From NCBI GenBank assembly GCA_009784575.1, contig WRBK01000001.1, positions 1 to 64,000 of the forward strand: DNA of 64,000 nucleotides, written 5' to 3'. This document shows positions 44,331 through 54,040 of the stretch, one piece after another (position 1 is the first letter of the stretch; every line of letters starts with the position of its first letter). Source of the stretch: Defluviitaleaceae bacterium (lineage in GTDB: Bacteria > Bacillota > Clostridia > Lachnospirales > WRAX01). A model generated the notes under the pieces. That model was not told the DNA's origin and made no database searches. It worked only from the letters and a program-made list of their open reading frames with translations. Both the position numbers and the translations under genes were made by a program.

Positions 44331-45135
44331 AATTTACAAGGCGTGGACCGTTAGCATAGACCGCGATAACGCAGTACCTATAAACCCGCAGGAGCAACCA
44401 CCTGAGGTAGCTGAACCTATTGCTTCGGCTGTGTATGTGAATACACAAGCTACGGTCGAAACAGAACAAGAAATCCGCGTAATGAAAGAAAAGGCTCACG
44501 CAAATGCGAAAGATATAGTGGATTTTGCGACAAAAGAGGCGGGTATGATTCTGGATAAGGCGCGGGCGGAAGCCGCAACTTTGATGGAAGAAACCGCACT
44601 AGCTCTAGACCAAGAACGCGCCGCAATATTGCTTGAGGCAGAGGCGCGTGGCTTTGAGATAGGCATAGAAAAAGGCAATACTGAAGCAGATACCATAATT
44701 GGTAAAGCTAATGACTATAAGAACGAGACCACAAGCGAGCGCGAGGCTGCCATAACGCGGCTAGAACCAGAGCTTGTAGAACTAATTATCCGAATTGTGA
44801 AAAAACTGATTTCGGATAATATCAAGGTCAATCCGCAGGTGATACTGCATTTGATACGCCAAGGGTTAAAGCAAACCAGCTTCAAAGGTGATATTACATT
44901 GCGTGTATCCAAGGATGATTATGATAATGTGGTAAAAAATCAAGATGAATTGCTGAAATCGGTGGAAGGCGGCGCAAAGCTTGCTATTGAAAGGGATGTG
45001 GCACTTTCTGCTGGGGATTGTTTGATAGAAACGCCGTTTGGCATTATAGATTCTAGTTTGGACATGCAATATGAGGAAGTGAAGGAGAGCCTGCGCCTTA
45101 TTTTGCAGGAAGAAATGGGTGATGGCACTGTTTAG
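44323..45135 (+). CDS. fliH: Flagellar export ATPase regulator FliH
   Basis: Dimeric regulator that holds the export ATPase FliI inactive and docks it at the C-ring. 270 residues with a long Ala/Glu-rich coiled coil (about 50-150) and a C-terminal globular part ending in a region like IETPFGIIDSSLDMQYEEV. TTG start behind GGGGGAG, overlapping the fliG stop by 8 bases. Confidence 0.92.
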   Translation: MSKIYKAWTVSIDRDNAVPINPQEQPPEVAEPIASAVYVNTQATVETEQEIRVMKEKAHANAKDIVDFATKEAGMILDKARAEAATLMEETALALDQERAAILLEAEARGFEIGIEKGNTEADTIIGKANDYKNETTSEREAAITRLEPELVELIIRIVKKLISDNIKVNPQVILHLIRQGLKQTSFKGDITLRVSKDDYDNVVKNQDELLKSVEGGAKLAIERDVALSAGDCLIETPFGIIDSSLDMQYEEVKESLRLILQEEMGDGTV

Positions 45136-46459
45136 CGTAGATTTGGATAAATACGAAGCCGTGCTGGAAAAAGAATCCTATGTAAAAAGCATGGGGCGCG
45201 TGGCGCAGGTCATTGGGCTAACCATTGAATCCCTAGGTCCTGAGGTGAATATTGGCTCTACCTGCTTGATACGTGCTGCGAAGTATAAAACCCCTGTAGT
45301 TGCTGAAGTTGTAGGCTTTAAAGACAATCATGTGCTACTTATGCCTTTGGGCAACATTTCTGGCATTGGTCCTGGTAGTATTGTGGAGGCAATGGGGAGA
45401 CCGCTATCTATCATGGTTTCGGATGCTATGCTTGGTCGCGTATTAAATGGGCTTGGGCAGCCAATGGATGACAAGCCGCCTGTGGAAGGCGTGGAATTTC
45501 CGATTACTAATATTCCGCCAAACCCTCTTGCGCGCAATCGCATAAAACAGCCGCTTTCGGTAGGCGTTAAGGCTATTGATGGGCTATTGACCGTTGGCAG
45601 AGGCCAGCGGATAGGTATTTTTGCTGGTAGTGGTGTGGGTAAATCTACACTTCTTGGCATGATTGCTAGAAACACAACAGCAGATATTTCTGTTATTGCA
45701 CTTGTTGGTGAGCGTGGCCGTGAGGTTCGCGAGTTTATAGAAAAGGATTTGGGCGAGGAAGGTCTGAAACGAAGCGTTTTGGTAGTTGCCACAAGCGACC
45801 AGCCAGCCTTAGTCAGGCTCAAAGCCGCCGAAGTTGCCACATCTGTTGCTGAATATTTCCGCGCACGTGGTAAAGATGTAATGTTGCTTATGGATTCGCT
45901 TACGCGATACGCCATGGCGCAGCGCGAGGTGGGGCTTGCGGCAGGTGAGCCGCCTGTTACGCGGGGCTATACACCATCAGTATTTGCTATGATGCCAAAA
46001 CTTCTTGAACGCGCTGGTACATCTGATAAAGGTTCTATAACGGGGCTTTATACAGTGCTTGTAGATGGTGATGACCTAACAGAACCTGTTACTGACACGG
46101 CTCGCGGCATTTTGGATGGGCATATTGTGCTTTCACGCAAAATTGCTAATCGTGCGCATTATCCGTCGATAGATGTTCTGGCCAGTGTTTCACGGGTTAT
46201 GAGTGACATTGTGGCAGATGAGCATAAAAAGGCAGCAAGCGAGATAAAAAAGAGCATGGCGATTTATGCCGATGCTGAGGATTTGATAAATATAGGCGCG
46301 TATGTGCGCGGCTCTAGTGCGGAGATTGATGATGCCATAGATAAACACTCGGCTATCAAGGAATTTTTGGTGCAGGGTGTTAATGAAAAATATAGCCTAG
46401 ATGATGCCACGAGCATCATGAATGGCATACTGGGAGCTAATAATAATGCCCAAATTTAA
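45122..46459 (+). CDS. fliI: Flagellum-specific ATPase FliI
   Basis: Energises protein export through the flagellar gate. The F1-like core has Walker A GSGVGKSTL (about 170) and Walker B VMLLMDSLTR, with GERGREVREF between. Ends in a helical part with KHSAIKEFL. 445 residues. The ATG lies inside the fliH end, and it overlaps fliJ by 14 bases. Confidence 0.97.
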   Translation: MALFSVDLDKYEAVLEKESYVKSMGRVAQVIGLTIESLGPEVNIGSTCLIRAAKYKTPVVAEVVGFKDNHVLLMPLGNISGIGPGSIVEAMGRPLSIMVSDAMLGRVLNGLGQPMDDKPPVEGVEFPITNIPPNPLARNRIKQPLSVGVKAIDGLLTVGRGQRIGIFAGSGVGKSTLLGMIARNTTADISVIALVGERGREVREFIEKDLGEEGLKRSVLVVATSDQPALVRLKAAEVATSVAEYFRARGKDVMLLMDSLTRYAMAQREVGLAAGEPPVTRGYTPSVFAMMPKLLERAGTSDKGSITGLYTVLVDGDDLTEPVTDTARGILDGHIVLSRKIANRAHYPSIDVLASVSRVMSDIVADEHKKAASEIKKSMAIYADAEDLINIGAYVRGSSAEIDDAIDKHSAIKEFLVQGVNEKYSLDDATSIMNGILGANNNAQI

Positions 46460-46895
46460 GTTCCGTATGCAATCTGTGCTATCCATCAAAGAAAAGGTCG
46501 AAGATTTAAAGAAAAACGAGTTTGGCAAGGCCATGGCGGCTTTGGCTGAAGCACAACGCGTAATGGTGGAGATGCAACAAGCGCGTGAAAATTGTATAGA
46601 AGACTTTAGAAATGGCATTTCGGGCGGTATAGACCCAGCGGCATTTAAGCGATACAATCTATATCTCGAAAAAATGAAGCTAGCTATAAAGCGACAAGCC
46701 TTTGTGGTAGAGCAATGCGAGGTCTTTGTTGAGCAAAAAAGGCAGGAATTGGTAGAGGCTATGCGAGATAGAAAGACGTTAGAAACCTTACGAGATAATG
46801 ACTATGAAGAACATTTAACAGAAGAGAAGAAACAAGAACAAAAGATTGTCGATGAGATTGTGAGCTATAGAGGTAGCAAATCAGGAAGCAAGTAA
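46446..46895 (+). CDS. fliJ: Flagellar export protein FliJ
   Basis: Coiled-coil stalk that couples the FliI hexamer to FlhA. 149 residues, charged and almost wholly helical, starting MPKFKFRMQSVLSIKEK, the typical FliJ opening. The ATG at 46446 lies inside the fliI 3' end and is preferred to an earlier frame start. Confidence 0.92.
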   Translation: MPKFKFRMQSVLSIKEKVEDLKKNEFGKAMAALAEAQRVMVEMQQARENCIEDFRNGISGGIDPAAFKRYNLYLEKMKLAIKRQAFVVEQCEVFVEQKRQELVEAMRDRKTLETLRDNDYEEHLTEEKKQEQKIVDEIVSYRGSKSGSK

Positions 46896-46914
46896 CCAGG
46901 ATGGAGATGGTATA

Positions 46915-47637
46915 ATGTCAAACCCAAGAGTGGCAGCAGCACCGCCAAGCGATATGAGAGCTCCGAAGAAAGGTAAAGCGGGGCTTGTTGTCATGCTCTC
47001 CGTTATTGGGTTTTTGCTGATAGTCATTGGTCTTTTTGTCTTCAATGTTTTTGGGCTACGCGACAATGTGCTATACCCGCTTTTGCGCGATGTGCCGCTT
47101 GTTGGCGGCATGATTCCTGCGGCTGAATATGATGATGGCGAAGTAATTGCAAGCGTTGCTGACCTTGAAGCAGAGATACAAGCCACCACCCTTGAAAATG
47201 CATCTCTTGAGGCACAATTGGAAAACCTAAGTCAGACGGTAGAGCAGTTGGAACGTGAGAATGAGCGTTTACAAGAATTTGCGGATGCGCATGGGCAGTT
47301 CTTAGCTGACCGTGATGCGCTCTATCGCGACATTGCTATGGATAATCCTGATGCTTTTATGAATTTCTTTGAGACGATGCATCCACAACTTGCTGAGGAA
47401 TTATTCATTAGCATTGCTATAATGCAATATGAGGACGAGCGTTGGCGCAATTATCTTAACTCATGGATAAATATGAATCCTGTTCAGGTGGCGCGAGTGA
47501 TAGAAAGTATGCTGACTACCGATATGCGCTTGATTGTGGACGTTATGACGGAACTGCCTGCGCCGTTTCGTGGCACTATTTTAGATAATTTGGCGGATGA
47601 TTCTGCTGCGGCGGTATTGCGGCATATGGAACCTTAA
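46915..47637 (+). CDS. MotE/FlbB-like flagellar protein (MgtE_N-type C-terminus)
   Basis: 240 residues with one transmembrane helix (about 25-47), a periplasmic coiled coil (LEAEIQATTLENASLEAQLE region) and a C-terminal part resembling the MgtE N-domain of MotE chaperones (MNPVQVARVIESM, LADDSAAAVLRHM). In other bacteria such proteins stabilise the MotC/stator system or are YlxF-like. Position between fliJ and fliK matches the Bacillus ylxF slot. Confidence 0.85.
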   Translation: MSNPRVAAAPPSDMRAPKKGKAGLVVMLSVIGFLLIVIGLFVFNVFGLRDNVLYPLLRDVPLVGGMIPAAEYDDGEVIASVADLEAEIQATTLENASLEAQLENLSQTVEQLERENERLQEFADAHGQFLADRDALYRDIAMDNPDAFMNFFETMHPQLAEELFISIAIMQYEDERWRNYLNSWINMNPVQVARVIESMLTTDMRLIVDVMTELPAPFRGTILDNLADDSAAAVLRHMEP

Positions 47638-47695
47638 TTTTGCTAAATCGCCATATGGCATTTAGATAAAAATTTTGAATGAGGGAGGTGAACGA

Positions 47696-49018
47696 ATGGT
47701 AAATAACATGGCAAGAGCAATTGGTCTTGAGGGTTTGACAACACCTGCAAGGAATGCAAATCGCAGTAATGATGTTAATGGCAGAACTTTTGACAGCTTT
47801 TTATCGTCGCCACAGCACGAGAATGCGGAGCGACAGCAGGAAAGACCTGTAAAAGTTGAAGGACAGCGTGATAATCGCCCTGTAATGCAGAGTGTGGAGA
47901 CTACACAAAGACAAACCGTGCAACCCGTTAGTGATGATGAGATGGCGACTGCTACAGTTGAAGATATCGTTGTGGATGCAACTGATACGATACAATCTAT
48001 TGCGGATGAAGCAACTGTTTTATCCCAACTGGAAGAAGATGTCATAGTTGAAATCGCCGCAATATTGGGTATAACGCCGCAGATGCTGATAGAGGTTTTG
48101 AATACACTTGGGATGACTGTTTTGGATTTGCAAGACGGCGAAGGGCAGGCGGAGCTTTTGCAATTACTGCATGGGCTAGACGATGGCGTGGCACTTTTGA
48201 GTCTGCCGTCAACATTACCGATAATGCAAGAAATCACGAAGGCAATGGAAAAGCACGCGCCCGTGATGCTTGAATATCAAGCTAAACAAGAGATGCAAAA
48301 TCAGCCGCAATATGTGGTGTTGGAAGAGACTGCATTGGCAGATTTTGATACATTGCCAGATGCTGAAATCATGCATACCGTTCGGGATGTAAGGGCTGAT
48401 GCCCCAGAGCCACAAGAGGCCGATATGTTAGCTGAATTTGAGGCTATGGACATTGCACAAGCGATGACACAAGGTGCGGCAGAAACTATTGCTACTACGG
48501 ATAATGCGCAGCCAAGCCTAGAGCCAATAATGGCGTTTGCACAGGCGGCGGAGCTACCGATTGATAGCTTTGCAAGAGCAGAAACAACGGCACAGCCATT
48601 GCCGCAAGCACCAATTAATCCGCAAAATGTAATGGAACAGATAGTTTCACATATGAAATTTGAAGTTCGTGGTGACATGGCAGAAATCCGCATTCAGCTA
48701 AAGCCCGATAATCTGGGTGAGGTAGCATTGCGTATTGCTACCCATAATGGCATTGTGGTTGCGCAATTTGTGGCCGAAAGCCAGCGTGTTAAGGAAATTA
48801 TTGAGGCGGGCTTTAGCCAGCTACGTGATACGCTGGAGCAGCAGGGTATTAATATAGCTGAAATTGAGGTCTCTGTATCGCAAGATAAGGCGGATAGTCA
48901 GTTTGAATTTGGCAGCAATGTATCTTCTAGTAGAATCCAAAATTTGATGGAGTTTTCTGCTGAAGATGACGCAGAAGAAGCGAATTTAGAAGAAAATCTG
49001 GTTGATTACCGAGTGTAA
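47696..49018 (+). CDS. fliK: Flagellar hook-length control protein FliK
   Basis: Secreted ruler that sets hook length and switches export substrate at FlhB. The first 300 residues are Gln/Ala/Asp-rich and low-complexity. The conserved C-terminal Flg_hook domain follows: VRGDMAEIRIQLKPDNLGEV, RVKEIIEAGFSQLRDTLEQQGI. 440 residues. The ATG at 47696 has GGGAGGTG upstream. Confidence 0.93.
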   Translation: MVNNMARAIGLEGLTTPARNANRSNDVNGRTFDSFLSSPQHENAERQQERPVKVEGQRDNRPVMQSVETTQRQTVQPVSDDEMATATVEDIVVDATDTIQSIADEATVLSQLEEDVIVEIAAILGITPQMLIEVLNTLGMTVLDLQDGEGQAELLQLLHGLDDGVALLSLPSTLPIMQEITKAMEKHAPVMLEYQAKQEMQNQPQYVVLEETALADFDTLPDAEIMHTVRDVRADAPEPQEADMLAEFEAMDIAQAMTQGAAETIATTDNAQPSLEPIMAFAQAAELPIDSFARAETTAQPLPQAPINPQNVMEQIVSHMKFEVRGDMAEIRIQLKPDNLGEVALRIATHNGIVVAQFVAESQRVKEIIEAGFSQLRDTLEQQGINIAEIEVSVSQDKADSQFEFGSNVSSSRIQNLMEFSAEDDAEEANLEENLVDYRV

Positions 49019-49038
49019 CGGCAGAAAGGAGAATGTGA

Positions 49039-50043
49039 ATGGCAAGAGTAGACGGAAATGGGCATTTAATGCATGATGTAACACAGGAAGTAGCAACGCA
49101 TAGCGTACGCGAATGGAATAATGATTTGGATAGAAACGCATTTCTAAATCTTTTGGTAACGCAATTGCGCCATCAGGACCCGCTTAATCCTATGGATGAC
49201 CGCGAGTTTATCGCACAGCTAGCACAATTTAGCTCATTGGAGCAAATGCAAAATCTTAACACCACATTTAACCGCAATCACGCATTTAGCATGATTGGCA
49301 GCCATGTAACGGGTCTCACGCGCAACCCAACAAACGGTGCAACACAAGAGGTTTATGGCATTGTGGATTCTGTACGTATGATAGCGGGCGAACCATGGCT
49401 GGTCATGGATGCTAACACCGTGCATGAACGGACATTGCGCGCCAGCGAAGTTCAGGTTGTGGACAGTAGCATGACGGAGGCATTGTTACGCCGTATATTA
49501 CAAGGCATGGAAGACAGCGCGGTATTTGACCTTGTTAATCAGAATTTGGCATTAGTTGGCAGATTTGTACAAGCCATAATGACGGATGCGCAAGGAAACG
49601 CCACAGGATTTATTGAGGGCAGGGTAGAATACATCGACTTTTCTGGCAATCCGCCGCTATTGATTATTGGCAATGATGCCATACATCTTGGGCAAGTGCT
49701 TTCTGTAGCAGACCAAGCAATGATAATTGGTCGCCCGATTGGTTTTTATGCTAACGACCAACTGCAACCTGCGAACTATATCCAAAATGTGCATATATCT
49801 GGTGAAGGTAATGCGTATCTGGTGATTGATGGCACAAACCATAGGATTGACCGTATCAATTTTGTAACAGAAGCATTGAGGCTACAAAGAGGAAATATTC
49901 AGGTTAATCATGGCACGATGCAAGGTACTATAAATAATGTATTTGTGCGCGAGGGTGCTGTATGGATAACGATTAATGACGGCACGACCACAGGGGATGC
50001 AATAAGATTTGCGGATTTTGCGGGCAGCAATGTGGAAGACTAA
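49039..50043 (+). CDS. flgD: Flagellar hook-cap assembly protein FlgD
   Basis: Caps the growing hook and aids assembly of FlgE. The N-terminal motif AFLNLLVTQLRHQDPLNPMDD and LAQFSSLEQMQNL is clear. At 334 residues it is longer than the usual 140-230, with extra C-terminal beta-rich sequence that looks partly repeated (IDFSGN, ADQAMIIG). ATG with AAGGAGA upstream. Confidence 0.93.
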   Translation: MARVDGNGHLMHDVTQEVATHSVREWNNDLDRNAFLNLLVTQLRHQDPLNPMDDREFIAQLAQFSSLEQMQNLNTTFNRNHAFSMIGSHVTGLTRNPTNGATQEVYGIVDSVRMIAGEPWLVMDANTVHERTLRASEVQVVDSSMTEALLRRILQGMEDSAVFDLVNQNLALVGRFVQAIMTDAQGNATGFIEGRVEYIDFSGNPPLLIIGNDAIHLGQVLSVADQAMIIGRPIGFYANDQLQPANYIQNVHISGEGNAYLVIDGTNHRIDRINFVTEALRLQRGNIQVNHGTMQGTINNVFVREGAVWITINDGTTTGDAIRFADFAGSNVED

Positions 50044-50070
50044 GAAGCGGAGAAACGAGGGGTGGATATT

Positions 50071-50448
50071 TTGCAAATCAATAGAAACATGATTATACCA
50101 CCAGTTAGCAACAAGGATGTTGCGCAAATAAATCAAAACACACCACAGATTAAAGAAGGCGCAAGCTTTGCCCAGATTATGGATAATACCATAAACAACT
50201 CTAGGCAATTGCAGTTTTCTAAGCACGCGAGCGTGCGCTTGTCGGATAGAAATATTGAGCTGACGGGCAGCCAGCTAGCACGCATAGAGGAAGGCGTGAC
50301 ACGTGCGCAAAGCAAAGGCATACGCGACAGCTTGGTATTAATTGACAATATCGCGCTTGTTGTAAATGTTGCTAACAAAGTGGTGGTAACGGCTATTAAC
50401 CAGCAAGACCAAGTTTTTACAAATATTGATGGTGCTGTGATTGTATAA
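50071..50448 (+). CDS. Flagellar operon protein (TIGR02530 family)
   Basis: 125-residue protein of the conserved but poorly understood family found between flgD and flgE in Firmicutes. Recognisable text: FSKHASVRLSDRNIELTG, then ARIEEGVTRAQSKGIRDSLVLID and VVTAINQQDQVFTNIDGAVIV. TTG 50071 has GAGGGG at good spacing; GTG 50062 is too near that site. Confidence 0.85.
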   Translation: MQINRNMIIPPVSNKDVAQINQNTPQIKEGASFAQIMDNTINNSRQLQFSKHASVRLSDRNIELTGSQLARIEEGVTRAQSKGIRDSLVLIDNIALVVNVANKVVVTAINQQDQVFTNIDGAVIV

Positions 50449-50534
50449 CTGGGCCTTTATGGAGGTTATAGCATCCTTGACTGACAGATGGGATGCTGCA
50501 CAGCGTGTCATACTCGTAACGGGAGGGACTTATT

Positions 50535-52076
50535 ATGATGCGTTCTATGTTTTCTGGTGTATCGGGTCTTAGGACACACCAGTCAAGAATGGATGTAATT
50601 GCAAACAATATCGCAAATGTAAACACGACAGGCTTTAAGGCTTCGCGCATGACTTTTGCGGACACCTTTAGCCAAACTGTACAGGGGGCATCTGCCCCTA
50701 GCGCACTCCTTGGGCGCGGCGGCACAAACCCGCAGCAGATAGGGCTTGGCGTTAATGTATCTAGTATACAGCGCATGATGTCACAAGGTGGCGCAATGCG
50801 TACCGACGACCCATTCCATATGATGATAGACGGCGACGGCTTTTTCGTTGTTGGTGACAATGTGGGCGGGCAATTCTTTACCCGCGCGGGCGATTTTATG
50901 CGCGACCGCGACTATAATATCGTTATGCCTAATGGTCTGCGCCTACATGGCTGGCCTGCACGCACAACGGGGGCTGGATTTTTGGACATACAGCCAAATG
51001 GGCAAACGCTGATAGACCGCGTACCTGTGCAGGGCATACAGATAACGCCAGAGATGCGTACCGTACCTGCGGGGGCTACGGGTTTTATCAACTTTGACGG
51101 CAACATAGCTCCGCCAGCACTTGTTGATGGTGCTGTAATTCCAGCGAACAATATAAGACCTAGCACTATGACATTCCATGATTCTTTGGGTAATGCTTAT
51201 ACAATGGATGTGGTATTTACACCTGCTGTGATAACTAATCCTGCTGGTGGTACACCTGCTACAACCAGAATTGTTGGCGCATGGAATATGAGCTTTGGCG
51301 GCGATGATAATGTGGCTAGACGTGCTGATGGCTCAACATTCAACCTTGTGCCAGCCTTGGCAGATATGAGAGTTTTCTTTGATGCAGCTGGTAATTTGGT
51401 TCATGTGCAAGACCGCGCCTCTACAGAAGTGGCGAACTTTGCAACCCCAGGATATCTGCCGCCTACTGGCGGTGCAGACCATGCATCATGGGCAGAAATA
51501 GTTTGGGGAAATGGTACTGCGCCTAATCTTGAGGATAGAGTTACTGAGTTCAGGTTTGGTCTGGACGGCTCTTCTCTTGGCTTGGTTTTTGGGCAAGAAC
51601 CGCCGATTGTCGGACCGCCAGCTTTTGCTACTGGCATAACCGTTAATATGAATGCTATGACACAAAGAGCAGGTCAATCTACCCCTGTAGGGCATGACAT
51701 GGACGGCTTTGCCCAAGGTACGCTCATCGGGCTATCTGTAGGGCCAGATGGCATTATAACAGGCACATACACCAATGGTCAAAGCTTTGCATTATGGCAG
51801 ATAGCCGTAGCAAGATTCCAAAATCCTGCGGGTTTAGAATCCGTGGGCAATAATCTTTTTGCTATGACTAGCAATAGTGGCGGTTTTGACGGCATTGGTA
51901 ATGAGCCAGGGGCTATTTCATCCACCATCCTTGGCGGCACGCTAGAGATGAGCAATGTGGATTTGGCTAGCGAATTTACTGAAATGATAACGACACAGCG
52001 TGGTTTCCAAGCAAATTCTAGGGTTATTACAACCTCGGATGAGATATTGCAAGAACTTGTGAATTTGCGTAGATAA
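50535..52076 (+). CDS. flgE: Flagellar hook protein FlgE
   Basis: Subunit of the hook. N-terminus MFSGVSGLRTHQSRMDVIAN with NIANVNTTGFKAS, and C-terminus VDLASEFTEMITTQRGFQAN, both typical. 513 residues, with central D1/D2 domains (IDGDGFFVV). ATG with GGGAGGG upstream. A perfect hairpin follows before flbD. Confidence 0.96.
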   Translation: MMRSMFSGVSGLRTHQSRMDVIANNIANVNTTGFKASRMTFADTFSQTVQGASAPSALLGRGGTNPQQIGLGVNVSSIQRMMSQGGAMRTDDPFHMMIDGDGFFVVGDNVGGQFFTRAGDFMRDRDYNIVMPNGLRLHGWPARTTGAGFLDIQPNGQTLIDRVPVQGIQITPEMRTVPAGATGFINFDGNIAPPALVDGAVIPANNIRPSTMTFHDSLGNAYTMDVVFTPAVITNPAGGTPATTRIVGAWNMSFGGDDNVARRADGSTFNLVPALADMRVFFDAAGNLVHVQDRASTEVANFATPGYLPPTGGADHASWAEIVWGNGTAPNLEDRVTEFRFGLDGSSLGLVFGQEPPIVGPPAFATGITVNMNAMTQRAGQSTPVGHDMDGFAQGTLIGLSVGPDGIITGTYTNGQSFALWQIAVARFQNPAGLESVGNNLFAMTSNSGGFDGIGNEPGAISSTILGGTLEMSNVDLASEFTEMITTQRGFQANSRVITTSDEILQELVNLRR

Positions 52077-52086
52077 TAAATAGCAT

Positions 52087-52130
52087 CCCCTCACCGTCAT
52101 TGCGAGGGTTCGCAATGACGGTGGCAGGGG
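52087..52130. repeat. 14-base perfect hairpin between flgE and flbD
   Basis: CACCGTCATTGCGA (52092-52105) and its complement (52110-52123), flanked by CCCCT/AGGGG, forms a strong stem with loop GGGT. It resembles a common dispersed palindromic repeat and has no T-run. It may cause partial termination or mark an mRNA processing point. Confidence 0.6.
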
Positions 52131-52215
52131 ATTACAATAAAATTTGACATTTCCCAAGATTTTGATATAATATTAGGTAGGCTTAAAATACTTTTGACCA
52201 CATGGAGGATACGCG

Positions 52216-52404
52216 ATGATACAAATAACCAGATTAAACGACAAAGAAATAGTGGTTAATTGCGAGCTTATTGAGCTTGTAGAGGCTAATCCTGATACCA
52301 CAATAACGACAACTACAGGGCGCAAGATAATTGTAAAAGAATCTGTAGAAGATATAATAGCGAAAACAAAAGCGTATAAACGCGATATATATACTAATAT
52401 GTAA
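52216..52404 (+). CDS. flbD: Flagellar FlbD-family protein
   Basis: 62-residue basic-acidic protein with the FlbD pattern MIQITRLNDKEIVVNCELIE and TTTTGRKIIVKES. The exact role in Firmicutes is unclear. ATG with TGGAGG upstream. Between flgE and motA, as in Bacillus and Clostridium. Confidence 0.9.
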   Translation: MIQITRLNDKEIVVNCELIELVEANPDTTITTTTGRKIIVKESVEDIIAKTKAYKRDIYTNM

Positions 52405-52418
52405 GGAGGCCGCTGGCT

Positions 52419-53222
52419 GTGGATATAGGATCATTAATAGGATTAATTGCTGGTATTGTATTTGTAATAGTGTCTATCTTGATAAATGGTAACTGGGAAT
52501 TTGCATCTGTTGCAGCCTTTGGGGATGCTCCCTCGGTTATGATTGTTATTGGCGGTGCTTTTGCATCTGTTTTTATCGGTCAACCGCTTCCTAGGTTTAT
52601 AGCGGCCATGAAGGCGACAAAGTTTGTTTTTATGCCACCAAACTATGACCATGCAGAAGCTATAACTCGCATAATCACGCTATCGAATTTGGCTAGGCGC
52701 GAGGGCGTTCTTGCTTTAGAAGAGTCTGCACAAAACATGGACGACCCATTCCTTCAAAAAGGCATAATGCTTATTGTGGATGGCGCAGATCCGGAGCTTG
52801 TACGTAGTGTCTTGGAAACTGAAATGACTTTTGTTGAAAATCGCCATAATGATATAAAAGCTGTGTGGGAGATGATTGCTTCTTTTGCGCCTGCATGGGG
52901 TATGGTTGGTACAATGGTCGCGCTTGTTCTTATGATGGGTAGCCTTACGGACATTGATGCATTGGCAGCAAACATGGCACTTGCTATGATAACAACATTT
53001 TATGGTGCTCTTATGGCGAATTTTTTGGCAGGACCTTTTGCACGTAAATTAAGCGTTTATAATGCTGAAGAAATGCTATTAAAAGAGGTATTAATTGAGG
53101 GTATGTTGTCTATACAAAACGGCGAAAACCCGAGAATTATAGAAGAAAAACTGAAGGCTTTCCTTGCACCTTCGCTAAGAGCTAGCGGTGACGGTGGCGG
53201 CGATGGAGGGGGCGAAAGCTAA
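52419..53222 (+). CDS. motA: Flagellar motor stator protein MotA
   Basis: Proton- or sodium-driven stator subunit with four membrane helices. VMIVIGGAFASVFIG, the cytoplasmic loop with charged residues that touch FliG, and the C-terminal helices FAPAWGMVGTMVALVLMM and MALAMITTFYGALMANFLAGP. 267 residues. GTG start behind AAGGAGG. The end of motA overlaps motB by one base. Confidence 0.95.
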   Translation: MDIGSLIGLIAGIVFVIVSILINGNWEFASVAAFGDAPSVMIVIGGAFASVFIGQPLPRFIAAMKATKFVFMPPNYDHAEAITRIITLSNLARREGVLALEESAQNMDDPFLQKGIMLIVDGADPELVRSVLETEMTFVENRHNDIKAVWEMIASFAPAWGMVGTMVALVLMMGSLTDIDALAANMALAMITTFYGALMANFLAGPFARKLSVYNAEEMLLKEVLIEGMLSIQNGENPRIIEEKLKAFLAPSLRASGDGGGDGGGES

Positions 53223-53995
53223 TGGCAAAGAAGCAAAAGAAAAAAGAAGAGGGCGCAAAGTCTGATTGGATGACCTCTTATGCCGACATGGTTACGGTTT
53301 TGTTTGCTCTCTTTGTTATGCTATATGCCATGAGTGAGGTTGATGAGGAACGCTGGGCGGAGTTTGCCCGTGCGGCATCTATAGGTACAGGTTCTATTGC
53401 GCCATTTGAGTTTGAAGGGCAGGGTGTAAACAATCTCATGGGCAGCGGCGTTATGGATTTGCCTGCTTTTGACCTAGCTGTGTTTGATTTTCAACCTGGA
53501 CAACATGGACAAGGACAGCATGGTGTACATCAAATGGAGATTACCGCGGATATTTTGCAGACATATTTTGGCGAGGCAGGGCTTGGAGATTCTATAGATG
53601 TAGAGTTTGATGGCGAAGGGCAGATTTTGATATCTACGCATGGCGACATGTATTTTGATAGCGGGCAGGCGTTTATCAGGTCTGAAACCTTCCCGATACT
53701 TGAGGTTATTGCTTCGGCAATAAATAATCTTTCGGGTGTAAGGGTATCTATTGAAGGGCATACCGATAATGTGCCTATAGCCACGGCTCGCTTCCCTGAT
53801 AATTTAGAGCTTTCTGTAGCGAGAGCTGCTAGCATATCGCGCTATTTCATAGATGTGCAAGGTGTAAATCCTGCTATTATTCGTGCAACAGGTTTTGGTG
53901 AACACCATCCTATTGCCGACAATACGACAGAAGAAGGCAGGCAAGCAAACAGACGTGTAGAGATACGTATTTATGAGATAAATGGAAATAATTAA
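53222..53995 (+). CDS. motB: Flagellar motor stator protein MotB
   Basis: Stator anchor with one membrane helix (WMTSYADMVTVLFALFVML), in which the Asp of YADMV is the ion-binding residue. The C-terminal OmpA-like domain binds peptidoglycan: GHTDNVPIA and RAASISRYFIDVQG. 257 residues. ATG overlaps motA. Confidence 0.95.
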   Translation: MAKKQKKKEEGAKSDWMTSYADMVTVLFALFVMLYAMSEVDEERWAEFARAASIGTGSIAPFEFEGQGVNNLMGSGVMDLPAFDLAVFDFQPGQHGQGQHGVHQMEITADILQTYFGEAGLGDSIDVEFDGEGQILISTHGDMYFDSGQAFIRSETFPILEVIASAINNLSGVRVSIEGHTDNVPIATARFPDNLELSVARAASISRYFIDVQGVNPAIIRATGFGEHHPIADNTTEEGRQANRRVEIRIYEINGNN

Positions 53996-54040
53996 ATAAA
54001 AATAGTTTCGTAGCCCGACCAAGGAGGGAGTGTATCAATT

